Of a stretch of DNA of 64,000 nucleotides, positions 44,881 to 53,656 are shown one piece after another. Origin of the DNA: Exophiala sp. HKRS030 (lineage: Eukaryota > Ascomycota > Eurotiomycetes > Chaetothyriales > Herpotrichiellaceae); contig JAHWDD010000009.1 in the NCBI GenBank assembly GCA_023897205.1, positions 1,922,001-1,986,000 of the forward strand, written 5' to 3'. Made by a program: the position numbers and the translations under genes. The notes beneath the pieces were generated by a model. It saw only the letters and a program-made list of their open reading frames with translations, was not told the DNA's origin and made no database searches. Position 1 is the first letter of the stretch; every line of letters begins with the position of its first letter.

Positions 44881-47447
44881 ATGGACGAGGCACATGTGGC
44901 CGATACTAGCCTTGTGTCCCAGACACGCGGGCGTCGACGAGCGAGAATAGCTTGTCGCAATTGCAACTCGCGAAAGGTGCGGTGCAATGTGGCTACTATT
45001 GGGCAGCCGTGTGCGAATTGCTCACTTGACGGGGTTCAATGTCAGGTCGCTCCCCGCAAAAAGCGAGGGTAAGCCAGCCATCAGGCTCATCTCACAATCT
45101 TGATAAGGCTAATGCCACAGAAACAGAACCAGGGTTGCCAGCGCGGACAATTCTCATTTGACCGTCCCCTGGAGTCCTCAGTCACAACTAGCTGTTTCTG
45201 AAGGTGCTGTTCCACGACACAACGTCGACACTGAGACTTCCAATCAAACTCCATCACGCTCGAGAGCTGGTCCTGTGCACTCACACGGCGGCTCTCCCGC
45301 GTCTGTCAACCGCGCAGCTTTGTCATATACAGGTAACTCTCTCTTCTGAACCTAGTCTTTGACCAGTTGACACCCACCCAAGGGGCATCTGCTAACCTCC
45401 GACAGGGGACGATCATGAGACCGCAGGATCCCTGGGCGAATTGCTGAAAACGACCGACTCATCTCAGCCTGTCACCTTCGGACCACCGTACTTGGTCCCG
45501 GGATATACGGTCAAGGAAACACCGGCTGAAGAGCTTGAGTTCCTACGGGTCAAGGGTGCCTTTTCCATTCCACCAAAAGACGTCTGTGACAAAGCGGTGC
45601 TCGCCTACTTTCGTAATGCTCACCCGCTCCTGCCTGTCCTCGATGCCAAGTCGTTCTTGGATTCATATTCGAGGCGTGGGTGCCAAGGTGTTCGTCTCAT
45701 TCTCTTATGGAGTATTCTCCATGTCGCTGCCAGTGTGAGCGCCCGTTCCCGTGCTCCGCCGTGGCCATCGTTACCATCAACTGATAGTAGCTGATAGTTT
45801 TTGCCTCTGGACGTTGTCAAAAGGTCTGGATTTCAGACCAAAAAGGCGATGAAGGCTGCAATGTACCAGCATGTCAAGGTTCGTACGCAAAAGAGAGGTT
45901 GCCTCAAGAATCCTGTTATTAACACGACTCGAAGCTGCTGTATGACAACAACCAAGAAAGTGATCAATTGGTCTTGGTGCAGGCTGTATTGATTCTCGGT
46001 TATTGGCATCCCGACAGCCAGGATCGCTTTGAAGCATGGCATTGGACAGGGATCGCGATATCCATGTCTCAGTGCATGGGTCTCCATCGTTCTTCCGTTG
46101 GCGACAGGCGTCGGGCCCCCCTGCCCGCCGATAGGGTGCGTACCGTCCGGCGAATTTGGTGGTGTTGTCTCGTTCGGGATCGATGGCTCGCGTTCATCAA
46201 AGGTCGCCCGATGAGAATCAACTTGGAAGACTGCGATGTCCCCTTTCCGGAACCATCAGACGTGGCTGACGATCTCGATGGCATTCCCCAAGAAATCAAA
46301 GGCAAGTGTCTCGTATACTCATCGACTGTGGTAGGCGAGCTGTGGAGCAAATATGTCAGACTCAGCATTCTACTCGGTCGGATCTTGCGATTACATTCAA
46401 AGGAAATCTGGCGAACCGACGAAGCACAAATTCGGAAGAACGAATCGGAACTGCAAGAGTACAACACAGCACTGGCAACATTTGGTCAACGACCACCGAA
46501 TCAATATGAACAATTCTTCGTCTGTCAAGTTCGCATTCATTATGAGTAGTTCCTGCCCCGAGATACAAAGATTTCTTGCAAGGACTTTTACTAATGGGCA
46601 TGTCTAGAGCCATCATGATCATGCTTCTCCGACCTTACGTTCTTGCTCATCCCAAGAATCCAGTGGAGGAAGTATCATCTTCATTTCAGGTTGAAGCCAC
46701 TCAAAAAATAAGGGCGGCTGCGAACAATATGAACAACATTCTTGAAGAGATTATGAGTTTGGATCTCGTCGAGTTCGTAAGTCCTGCAATGTAAGTTCAC
46801 CTCACTGGAAAGCTTTGTTTCGCGATACTATGATTGATGCGAGAACAGTACAGCTGACGGGCTCTAGTATATCTCCTCTGATACTGGCAATGCAAATGCA
46901 CCTGCTGGACTGCAAGTCGCAGACTCGTTCAATATCTCGTCTGGGTCATCATAGGCTACAGCTGTGCATGATGTTCCAAGCGGAACTCAAAAACACCTAC
47001 TGGGGTGCCGATGGGGCCTTTCGATTGTTCCAGCAAGCCCAAGAGAAGTTAGCAAGGACTGCGGCAGAGCGAGAGGCTCATAAAGCCACGACATTGGTCG
47101 ATTTATCGAACAGCACAGAATTGTTGCATCCTGAGGCTGTATCCACGACCATAGCGCATACTACTTCCAACGATTTCAGCCCCAGCGAGATGCTGTTGCC
47201 TTCCGTGGACGATATTTTGAATTTCGATTTCACATTTGCCGACCCACAAGACTTTCCCATCAACGACATTGACTACTCGTGAGTTCCTGCCAAAACCCTT
47301 AGCTGAGCTTGCATGGCTGTTTGGACTGACCCACGTGGCTTTGTGATTACCAGTGACAACGGCTCTGATCTTCATTTAAACTCGTTCCTGGGCCTGGACG
47401 AATTCAACGAATTCGTGGAGACCAGTCAGGCTGTTTTCCCGACATAA
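44881..47447 (+). CDS. Zn2Cys6 transcription factor with fungal regulatory domain
   Basis: Eight exons: 44881-45068, 45121-45332, 45406-45734, 45798-45878, 45935-46545, 46608-46790, 46868-47278 and 47354-47447, giving 702 residues. The zinc cluster is CX2CX6CX8CX2CX6C (Cys25 to Cys54), preceded by a basic RGRRRAR and followed by RKKRG. The spacing and the GQPCANCSLDGVQC segment resemble the cutinase/fatty-acid regulator group (FarA/FarB/CTF1). The middle homology region reads AYFRNAHPLLPVLD, then LLYDNNQESDQLVLVQAVLIL, WHWTGIAISMSQCMGLHRS and RRIWWCCLVRDRWLAF. The tail is acidic and could activate transcription (DDILNFDFTFADPQDFP). It lies among genes that share a CGG-repeat promoter element, so it is the obvious candidate regulator. 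Confidence 0.92.
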
Positions 47448-47729
47448 ATCCATTCAATTTTGGATTGGCAAGACGTTATTATTCATACTCCCTAAATCGA
47501 CGAATACTGATGCTGATCAATAGATGTGGTATCTAAAAGATGTGCATCTCCCCAGGATGAAGTATCAGTCTCCCATTGGGGTGTTAGACCAATGGGATAC
47601 ATACTGCCACGTTTGTGTAGCTGCAAACACTCCCATCCGAGAAGTACTCTCCAAATTGGTCTAGACGAAAGCTTTCAGCGGTGTACGGAAGTATGTGCAA
47701 CGGCACACTTCACGGGCGAAAGTTCCAAC

Positions 47730-48770
47730 CTATTTAGCACCTTTCTTGCGCAACTGCTCGATCAGTATCGTCGGTATTCGAATCGTTCCACACTCGACAG
47801 CAGTTTTGCGACGTTCATAGCTCCCATCAAAGGGCATACGCACTGGACGTCCACCTTCCACAGGTTTGGCGGACCGCAACCATTCGGCGTACTCGTCCGC
47901 TTCCTTCTTCACCTCATCAACCGGTCGAAGAATGGCCGGGTCGAACATCATGACCAGATATCCGAACCCACTGAGCCCGTCTGGTCTTGCACTGCTGCCT
48001 GCAGCCATTCCCAGCAATTGAATCATGACGGCCAACCCACTGCCCTTGTGGCCGCCCCAAACCGTCATCGCGCCTTCAATGGCCAAGGCTGGATCTGTCG
48101 TCGGCTGCCCCTCTTTGGTGTACGCCGCGCCCTCCGGCAAGCTGATCCCGAGTCTTTGGGCACGCATAATCTGCGCGTGCATAATGTTACTGGTACCAAT
48201 ATCCCATATCACCGGCCGATCCTTTTGAGAGGTAGGAAACCCTATACACATGGGATTGGTGCCGAAACGAGCCTCGGCAGCACCTTCAGGCGCGACCAAG
48301 GGAGAACAGTTGGAAACAATCACCGAGATCAGGTCACGCTTGGTGGCCATCTCGGCATAATAAGCCAAATTTCCGCTGTACCAGAAATCATTGGCGCCCA
48401 CAATGGCGACACCGCATGATTTGGCCTTTTCAATCGCCAGTTCAGTGGCTCTGTGAGCCACCAGATAACCCACCACGTTGTTGCCGTTGAGCCTGACGGA
48501 TGATGGACCTTCGCTGGTAATTTCAATGTCCTTTGAGGACTTGGTCTTGCCAGGACTTTCTTGGAGGTGATCAATAATGCTCAACGCCCTAGCCAGTCCA
48601 GCCATGGGACTGCCTCGGCACTCGGCGTCGACCAGATGTTGCGTGATGATCTCTGCGTCGCTGGGTGAGTATCCTCCTGCCATTTCAAGGGCGGCTTGAC
48701 ACACTCTGATCGCGTCTGGGATGGGAAACTCGGCCATGGCCACGTCGTCGGTCTTTTTTTGACTACCCAT
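47730..48770 (-). CDS. Ldh2-family (malate/L-lactate/ureidoglycolate-type) dehydrogenase
   Basis: A single exon of 346 residues. The family holds NAD(P)H-dependent 2-hydroxy-acid and imine reductases such as malate/L-lactate dehydrogenase, 2,3-diketo-L-gulonate reductase and delta-1-piperideine-2-carboxylate reductase. Typical segments are NNVVGYLVAHRATELAIEKA, GANDFWYSGNLAYYAEMA (replacing the usual NSxHxG region), FGTNPMCIGFP, EGQPTTDPALAIEG and WGGHKGSGLAVMIQLL. In most relatives the first active-site box reads RGxxSHGLxR, with the His as proposed acid/base. Here it is RGSPMAGLAR, so Ser-His is replaced by Met56-Ala57. The enzyme may be altered in chemistry or inactive. Its promoter carries CGG-octad array 2. 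Confidence 0.9.
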   Translation of the reverse strand: MGSQKKTDDVAMAEFPIPDAIRVCQAALEMAGGYSPSDAEIITQHLVDAECRGSPMAGLARALSIIDHLQESPGKTKSSKDIEITSEGPSSVRLNGNNVVGYLVAHRATELAIEKAKSCGVAIVGANDFWYSGNLAYYAEMATKRDLISVIVSNCSPLVAPEGAAEARFGTNPMCIGFPTSQKDRPVIWDIGTSNIMHAQIMRAQRLGISLPEGAAYTKEGQPTTDPALAIEGAMTVWGGHKGSGLAVMIQLLGMAAGSSARPDGLSGFGYLVMMFDPAILRPVDEVKKEADEYAEWLRSAKPVEGGRPVRMPFDGSYERRKTAVECGTIRIPTILIEQLRKKGAK

Positions 48771-49259
48771 GTTTATAATAGAAAGGATGATGCCGATTGT
48801 GAAATCAAATAAGAAACAATTGAAGTAGATTTTTTTGATGAGATTCCGCCCAGATTAAGTTGGGATACTGAAAGTACATATACATTCTGGCATCTACTAG
48901 GTATTCGTCGAGCCCCTCCACGTAGTAAACAGCGCAACTTTTCCCCCAGAAACTTCGTTCTGTGGGGAATCTATGAGTGAACGATGTAGTAGTATGTGCT
49001 GTCGTAAGACAGTAGAAAGTCGGTCGACCGGCTGTTCGGTTGATCTACCATATTTCACCCCCCGAAGATCCTTCAAGATATGGTGTCTTTAGATCATGCG
49101 CGGCTATTGAGTCCGTTTTGCCTCGGAGCCCTCGTCATTTTCCCTCTTTTCAATTTCTGTACCAACTTCGTAGGTACGTGTGGTACTTCTACTCTGTCGT
49201 AGACAGCGGCTGCTGGTCTTCGCTGACCCATTCTCACTCAAATCATCAATTACGGCCCA
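48771..49259. other. Promoter region of the Ldh2-type gene
   Basis: This lies between the Ldh2-type start and the 3' end of the next dehydrogenase gene. It holds CGG-octad array 2 at 49,021-49,044. Confidence 0.5.
49021..49044 (+). promoter_or_regulatory. CGG-octad array 2 (Ldh2 promoter)
   Basis: CGG triplets begin at 49,021, 49,029 and 49,037, exactly 8 bp apart. The last two form CGGCTGTTCGGTTG. The array lies about 255 bp upstream of the Ldh2-type start, on the strand opposite to that gene. The same element is in three other promoters of the cluster. Confidence 0.7.
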
Positions 49260-50491
49260 CTACTCTCCTCCAATGCCGCGCCCGTCCTCCTCGGAGAAGA
49301 GCAGGTACAAACTTCTGTACTCCTTTCCCTGGCACAAGGGGCTCGCTTGGGCCCGCTTCCAGATGTCTCTCATCACCGGCGCCATGACGGACTTTGCATT
49401 GACTTGATGCATCAGTTCGACCGTCATGTCAGTGGCCTCGGTCGCCAGGTCAAAGCCTGGCCCCCCATCCGGACCACTCAAGAAATCTTTGGTGGCCGAC
49501 GAAGTAGGCTGGATCCCCTTGATGGGACACATGTACAAAGAGTTCCAGCACATGCCACTACCCGCATTGATGACATCTGGTAAATGCGTGAATAAATTAG
49601 CTTGAAAGTCGAAAAAGAATCGCAAAGACAAAGAGAAAAAAACATATGTAGGGAGCGAGTTCAATTGTTGTAGTCCCAAGGGAAAAAAAACTCACCAGTT
49701 AGAAGTTTAGGATCCAGACCATAACGAACACCGATGTTGATTCCCTCGCACAAGCCCACGTAGCTCACCATCGCAACGTAATTGTTGACGATCTTGGCCG
49801 CGAGTCCTGCTCCTGGGCCACCGCAGTGGTAGACGGCTTTGGGGTCCGAGAAGGCTAGAACGACGGGTTTGACCCGGTCGTCGAAGAGTTCTTTGGAGCA
49901 CCCCACCATGCAACTCAGTTTCCCACCCTCGGCTCCGATCATGCCTCCTGAAACGGGACAGTCGACGAAATCTCCGAACCCTGAGGCGACGACTTGTTTG
50001 GAGACATCCAACGAGCTCTGAACGTCCATGGTCGAAGTGTCGATCACGAGTTTGGACCTGTCCCGGACCCCGGCGGCCAGGATACTCGTCGACGGGTCCG
50101 AAAAGACTTGTGAGACTGCCTTGCCCGGTGGCAATGATGTGATTATGACGTCCTAGATGAGAGACGGGATTGATCAATTGGCATTTGCCGTTTGGCTGTT
50201 TCTTTCCCCTTGTCCTCAGAGGGGAGAGGGCGAGTACACAACACTCACACATTGTTCAGCTACCTCTTTGGGGCACGAAGCTGCTTCCACAGGTCCGAGA
50301 GATTTAGACTGGCGGAGAAATCTTTCGACCTGCGAATGATCGACATCGCAGACGACCAACTTTGACCCCGACGGCATCTTGGCTCGAACATTGAGTGCCA
50401 TGGGGAATCCCATCCTTCCAATACCAATGAAGCCGTAGTTTACGTTCGGCATTCCTCCAGATTCCCCGGTCTGCATAGTTGAAGAAGACAT
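49260..50491 (-). CDS. 3-hydroxyisobutyrate-type dehydrogenase
   Basis: Exons are 50491-50249, 50152-49696 and 49576-49260, giving 338 residues. The beta-hydroxyacid dehydrogenase family oxidises 3-hydroxy acids (3-hydroxyisobutyrate, tartronate semialdehyde and similar) with NAD(P). The N-terminal Rossmann motif is GFIGIGRMG (residues 20-28). The substrate box reads DCPVSGG near residue 148, and the catalytic Lys is Lys201 in AAKIVNNYV. The C-terminal helical domain begins GINIGVRYGLDPKLL and contains AGSGMCWNS. A valine-degradation role would normally imply a mitochondrial leader, which is not obvious here. Its setting beside an Ldh2-type enzyme and a lactonase-like hydrolase, and CGG-octad array 3 in its promoter, argue for a cluster-specific substrate. 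Confidence 0.92.
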
Positions 50492-51202
50492 CTTGCGGGT
50501 CGACTTGTTTCTAGATGGTTGTATGTGAGCGTTCTGTTGGGAAGAGTTGACGATCGTCTGATTGTTGAAATCGGATGTGAGCAACGGGAGCACGATGAGA
50601 AACACTCAATTACCAGTTGATATTTTCATCTGATTAAACAGCTTCAGGGTTATAAAGCAGCAGCTGGAGTTGCAATCAGAAGCCGCGCGACTTCAAGTCC
50701 GTACCGAGCCCGACGACATCTTTAAGGTGCCGTCACCCTATCTAGAGCAGGCGTCAACCTGACTTGCCCTTCAGTCTAACCGAGGTCATGAAGAAAGTTT
50801 TCCTATCGGTCGTCATTGCTGTACAGAACCAAGTATGCATTGTGCCGAGAGTACAAGTAGAAAGTTGAAATGGTCACTGGATGAAGAAGGATAGTCCAAA
50901 TAAAGTGGATCGGTTTCTCGGGTCTTCGGCTGTTCGGCTGCCAAATACCCCTGTTGGTGAAAACTGAGAACGTATGGGGTATGATTTTGAATGAGGTTGA
51001 CTAGGTATTGAAGCTATAGAATGACCGTGTATATACCTAGGTAGGCAATTCGTAGTACTCATACTCAGCTTGACCATGCCACGTTCGGCACATCTTCCCA
51101 TTGAGTCCATTGGCTGTCCTCACAGCTTTGTTTGCCCCTGTTCGTAACATGTCACTTCATCCCAGGTACCTTTGGGGGGCTACCTAACCTGCCTAAACAA
51201 GT
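50492..51202. other. Promoter region of the hydroxyacid dehydrogenase gene
   Basis: This lies between the dehydrogenase start and the 3' end of the GTPase gene. It holds CGG-octad array 3 at 50,911-50,942, the longest of the four. Confidence 0.5.
50911..50942 (+). promoter_or_regulatory. CGG-octad array 3 (hydroxyacid dehydrogenase promoter)
   Basis: Four CGG triplets begin at 50,911, 50,919, 50,927 and 50,935, each exactly 8 bp after the last. The final two form CGGCTGTTCGGCTG, identical to array 4. It lies about 420 bp upstream of the dehydrogenase start. Confidence 0.75.
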
Positions 51203-52021
51203 TCAACCCCAGCTCCAATGCACCCATCGTCGATATATCTCAACGACGAAATTCGGCACCCGTGCCTCAAGTTGACGTAAGGTCTCGTTCAACCTGGCCT
51301 CTAACTGCTTGATCCTTTCCAAACTTTCTCTGGTCGAGTTAAGGAGCTCTCGGTACACTCGTTGGCCGGCTCGTGTGTCGACAAACGCCAATTCCTGGTC
51401 CACGAGTTCACGCTGAATGGTCAGAGCCGTTACGGGCAGCTTGTGTCGTAGGACTTGATCAATCAAGCCAAGACAATCGGTCTGTCCGCCTGTTTCGGTC
51501 ATTTGCAGTCGCCAGTAGCCGGCGCTGGCCTGGAGCATGGTGCCGAAAAACTTGGGTTCAGACTTGAGGGCGCTCTCGTGCTTGAGAGATCGCCCTGCTG
51601 GTGGATCCGTCCAAAAGTTCGTCGCCACGGTGATGGCGTTGAAATTTTCGATGCCGGTAAGGTCTTGGAGGATTTGTATGTTTTTCAGCGCGACCCCGCC
51701 GACCCGCTCGCTGCGAACGTCGTGCAGGTAGATGATACCCGTGAGGTTGGTCTTGTGCTTGTACATGGACGTCAGATAGAGCGCGAGCTCTTGGAGGCGA
51801 TCAACGTCGCTGACATCTGTGTCGTCGAATCCGGGAGTATCGATCAACTGGACTGGCAATCCTCGATGTTCCATGTTGTAGATCTGTGGACTCTTGGTGA
51901 TTGAATTGAGCTGGCTGCCGGCCACGGCAACGTCTGAGCCGATGCATCGGTTGATAAAAGTGCTCTTGCCCGACCCGGTAAGGCCAAGAACGGCGATGAT
52001 ATTCCTGTCCTGCTGGGCCAT
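51203..52021 (-). CDS. P-loop GTPase, AIG1-like
   Basis: A single exon of 272 residues. The P-loop is GLTGSGKST (residues 13-21) and the G3 motif is DTPGF (61-65), preceded by the strand PVQLIDTPG. A switch-like Thr lies between them. The expected G4 motif (T/NKxD) is replaced by VATNFW, as in some fungal immune-type GTPases related to animal GIMAP/AIG1 proteins. The C-terminus carries a coiled coil (ESLERIKQLEARLNETLRQLEARV). There is no membrane anchor that I can see, although the tail is aromatic-rich (YRRWVHWSWG). I start it at ATG 52021, since the frame further upstream has only GTG. Role is unknown; it may be a passenger in the cluster, as the shared promoter element is nearer the lipocalin-like gene. 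Confidence 0.85.
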   Translation of the reverse strand: MAQQDRNIIAVLGLTGSGKSTFINRCIGSDVAVAGSQLNSITKSPQIYNMEHRGLPVQLIDTPGFDDTDVSDVDRLQELALYLTSMYKHKTNLTGIIYLHDVRSERVGGVALKNIQILQDLTGIENFNAITVATNFWTDPPAGRSLKHESALKSEPKFFGTMLQASAGYWRLQMTETGGQTDCLGLIDQVLRHKLPVTALTIQRELVDQELAFVDTRAGQRVYRELLNSTRESLERIKQLEARLNETLRQLEARVPNFVVEIYRRWVHWSWG

Positions 52022-53054
52022 TGCCACGGTTGAAAAAAAGCAAAGATCGCCGTGAAGATGGAAAAGGTCGAAATGGATGAATTGCGTCAGTTTACTTATT
52101 AAGCTGGCCTCTCTATGATATGAAAGGACTACAATCGTTAACAGTGCGGTCAGGGTTTGTCGTCCTCATATAGGGGAGAGAGAGGAATTGGATGTACCAG
52201 CTTGGCTGCCTTGCCAACTCATCTTCAAGGCGTCAACCTTACCTAGGTAGGCACCTACATGATACTTCGTGGTCGAGTCCCAGACTCCCAGTGCTCCCCA
52301 TTTTGACCGCCTGACTTATCTGGGCCTCGGAAGTCTTTTGCCGTGACTTATATAGGAATGGCGGTAGTCCATCAGCTCGCTTACCTTGCATAAAAGGTCA
52401 CATTAAGGGGGCAAAGAAATGTGCCCAACTGCCGTCTATCCCTGATTCTATAGCTTGGACTTGCGGCTCTGCTGGAACCCCCACGAGTGTTAGCGGGCAA
52501 ATTCAAACCTTTTTAAGCAAGTTGCATGAACAGGTGTTCGCCGTGTTTGTGAAACACCAATCTTGCAAGTCTGCGAAGATAAGAAGCCCGACTTCACGTG
52601 TCCATGGTGGTCACCTTGGTAATACTATTGGCGTATGGCTGCATCCCAATCTCCTTCTTGATCGATTGGACCAGGCAAAATGTTACAGTCCAAGATTCTA
52701 GAATTCCCGAGAGGTGTGACGTACGAGCAGTACAATTAGAACCACCCAAAGTCCTTCGATACCATGCAAACTGTATGGGCAAAACTGCATTTCATGGCCA
52801 CAGCCGGCACCGCCTCGGTAAGAAGTGACACAATAATATCATGGTTGAAAGGAGAAATGGGCTTTGAAGAGGTTAAGATTCTGCCGCTGAGTATTCGGCT
52901 GTTCGGCTGATGAGTTGCGAGTTGCGGTTTGCGGACTGGGGTTTCTCCGGCTCGTCTACTACTTATTCTACACAACATTCATTGCAAGATTCTCGTTTTT
53001 TGGTTAAATCTTAAAACTCGATCAGCAATACTGATCTGTGGAGACTTATCGGAA
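52022..53054. other. Divergent intergenic region, about 1 kb
   Basis: This lies between the GTPase start (minus) and the lipocalin-like start (plus). It holds CGG-octad array 4 at 52,896-52,909. No gene is supported. Confidence 0.5.
52896..52909 (+). promoter_or_regulatory. CGG-octad array 4 (lipocalin-like promoter)
   Basis: Two CGG triplets 8 bp apart form CGGCTGTTCGGCTG, the same 14 bases as in array 3. It lies about 146 bp upstream of the lipocalin-like start and about 875 bp upstream of the GTPase start, so the lipocalin-like gene is the more likely target. Confidence 0.7.
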
Positions 53055-53656
53055 ATGTCAGAGACATGGCTTAAACATCGTGACGAGCTGGTAGGTGGAT
53101 GGAGATGTGTGTCCTATGGAGTGTATGATAGAGAAGGGCCAGATGCCAAGTTGATTTCGAAACCTCACGGGGACAACCCCTTGGGTCGAAGTTATGTCAG
53201 TCGCAACGGATATCTGGCCGCACATCTCGCTGCGCCTGATCGGATCACGCAATTCGATAAGGATTCCAAAACCCCTTGGGCCAAACGGAGTGATGCAGAA
53301 ATCGCCAACGTCGCTCGCGGATTGAGCATGTATTGCGGATACATGGAGTTGTCCGAGGACGACAAGGGTCTGTTGTGGAAAACCAAGGTCGAAATCGCCA
53401 GTGATCCAACCCGGGTGGGAGGATATCAAACAAGGAGGGTGGAATACGTGGAGGAGAACGGGAAGCATTTCAAGATTGTGAGGCCAGTCGACCCGATCTT
53501 GTTCGAGGTAAGTGGTTTTTGCTTGCTCATGGCAAAGGCCGCCGTTATGGATTGTGTATTTCCATAGAAATATATCTGTTGACTAACCGACACTCCGTCT
53601 AGGATGGTTCCCAAGGATGGCCAGTCTTGAAATGGGAGAGAGTTGAAACTGCGTAG
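53055..53656 (+). CDS. Lipocalin-like domain protein
   Basis: Exons are 53055-53507 and 53603-53656, with a 95-bp intron, giving 168 residues. It resembles the small fungal and bacterial lipocalin-like family often found in catabolic and secondary-metabolite clusters. Hallmarks are the N-terminal ELVGGWRCVSYGVYD strand, the SYVSRNGYLAAHLAAP segment, the central SMYCGYMELSEDD and the later KIVRPVDPILFEDG, where the splice join completes the final strand. The closing WPVLKWERVE is typical. There is no signal peptide. Such proteins are thought to bind or isomerise small hydrophobic molecules, but the role here is unproven. CGG-octad array 4 lies upstream. Confidence 0.85.
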
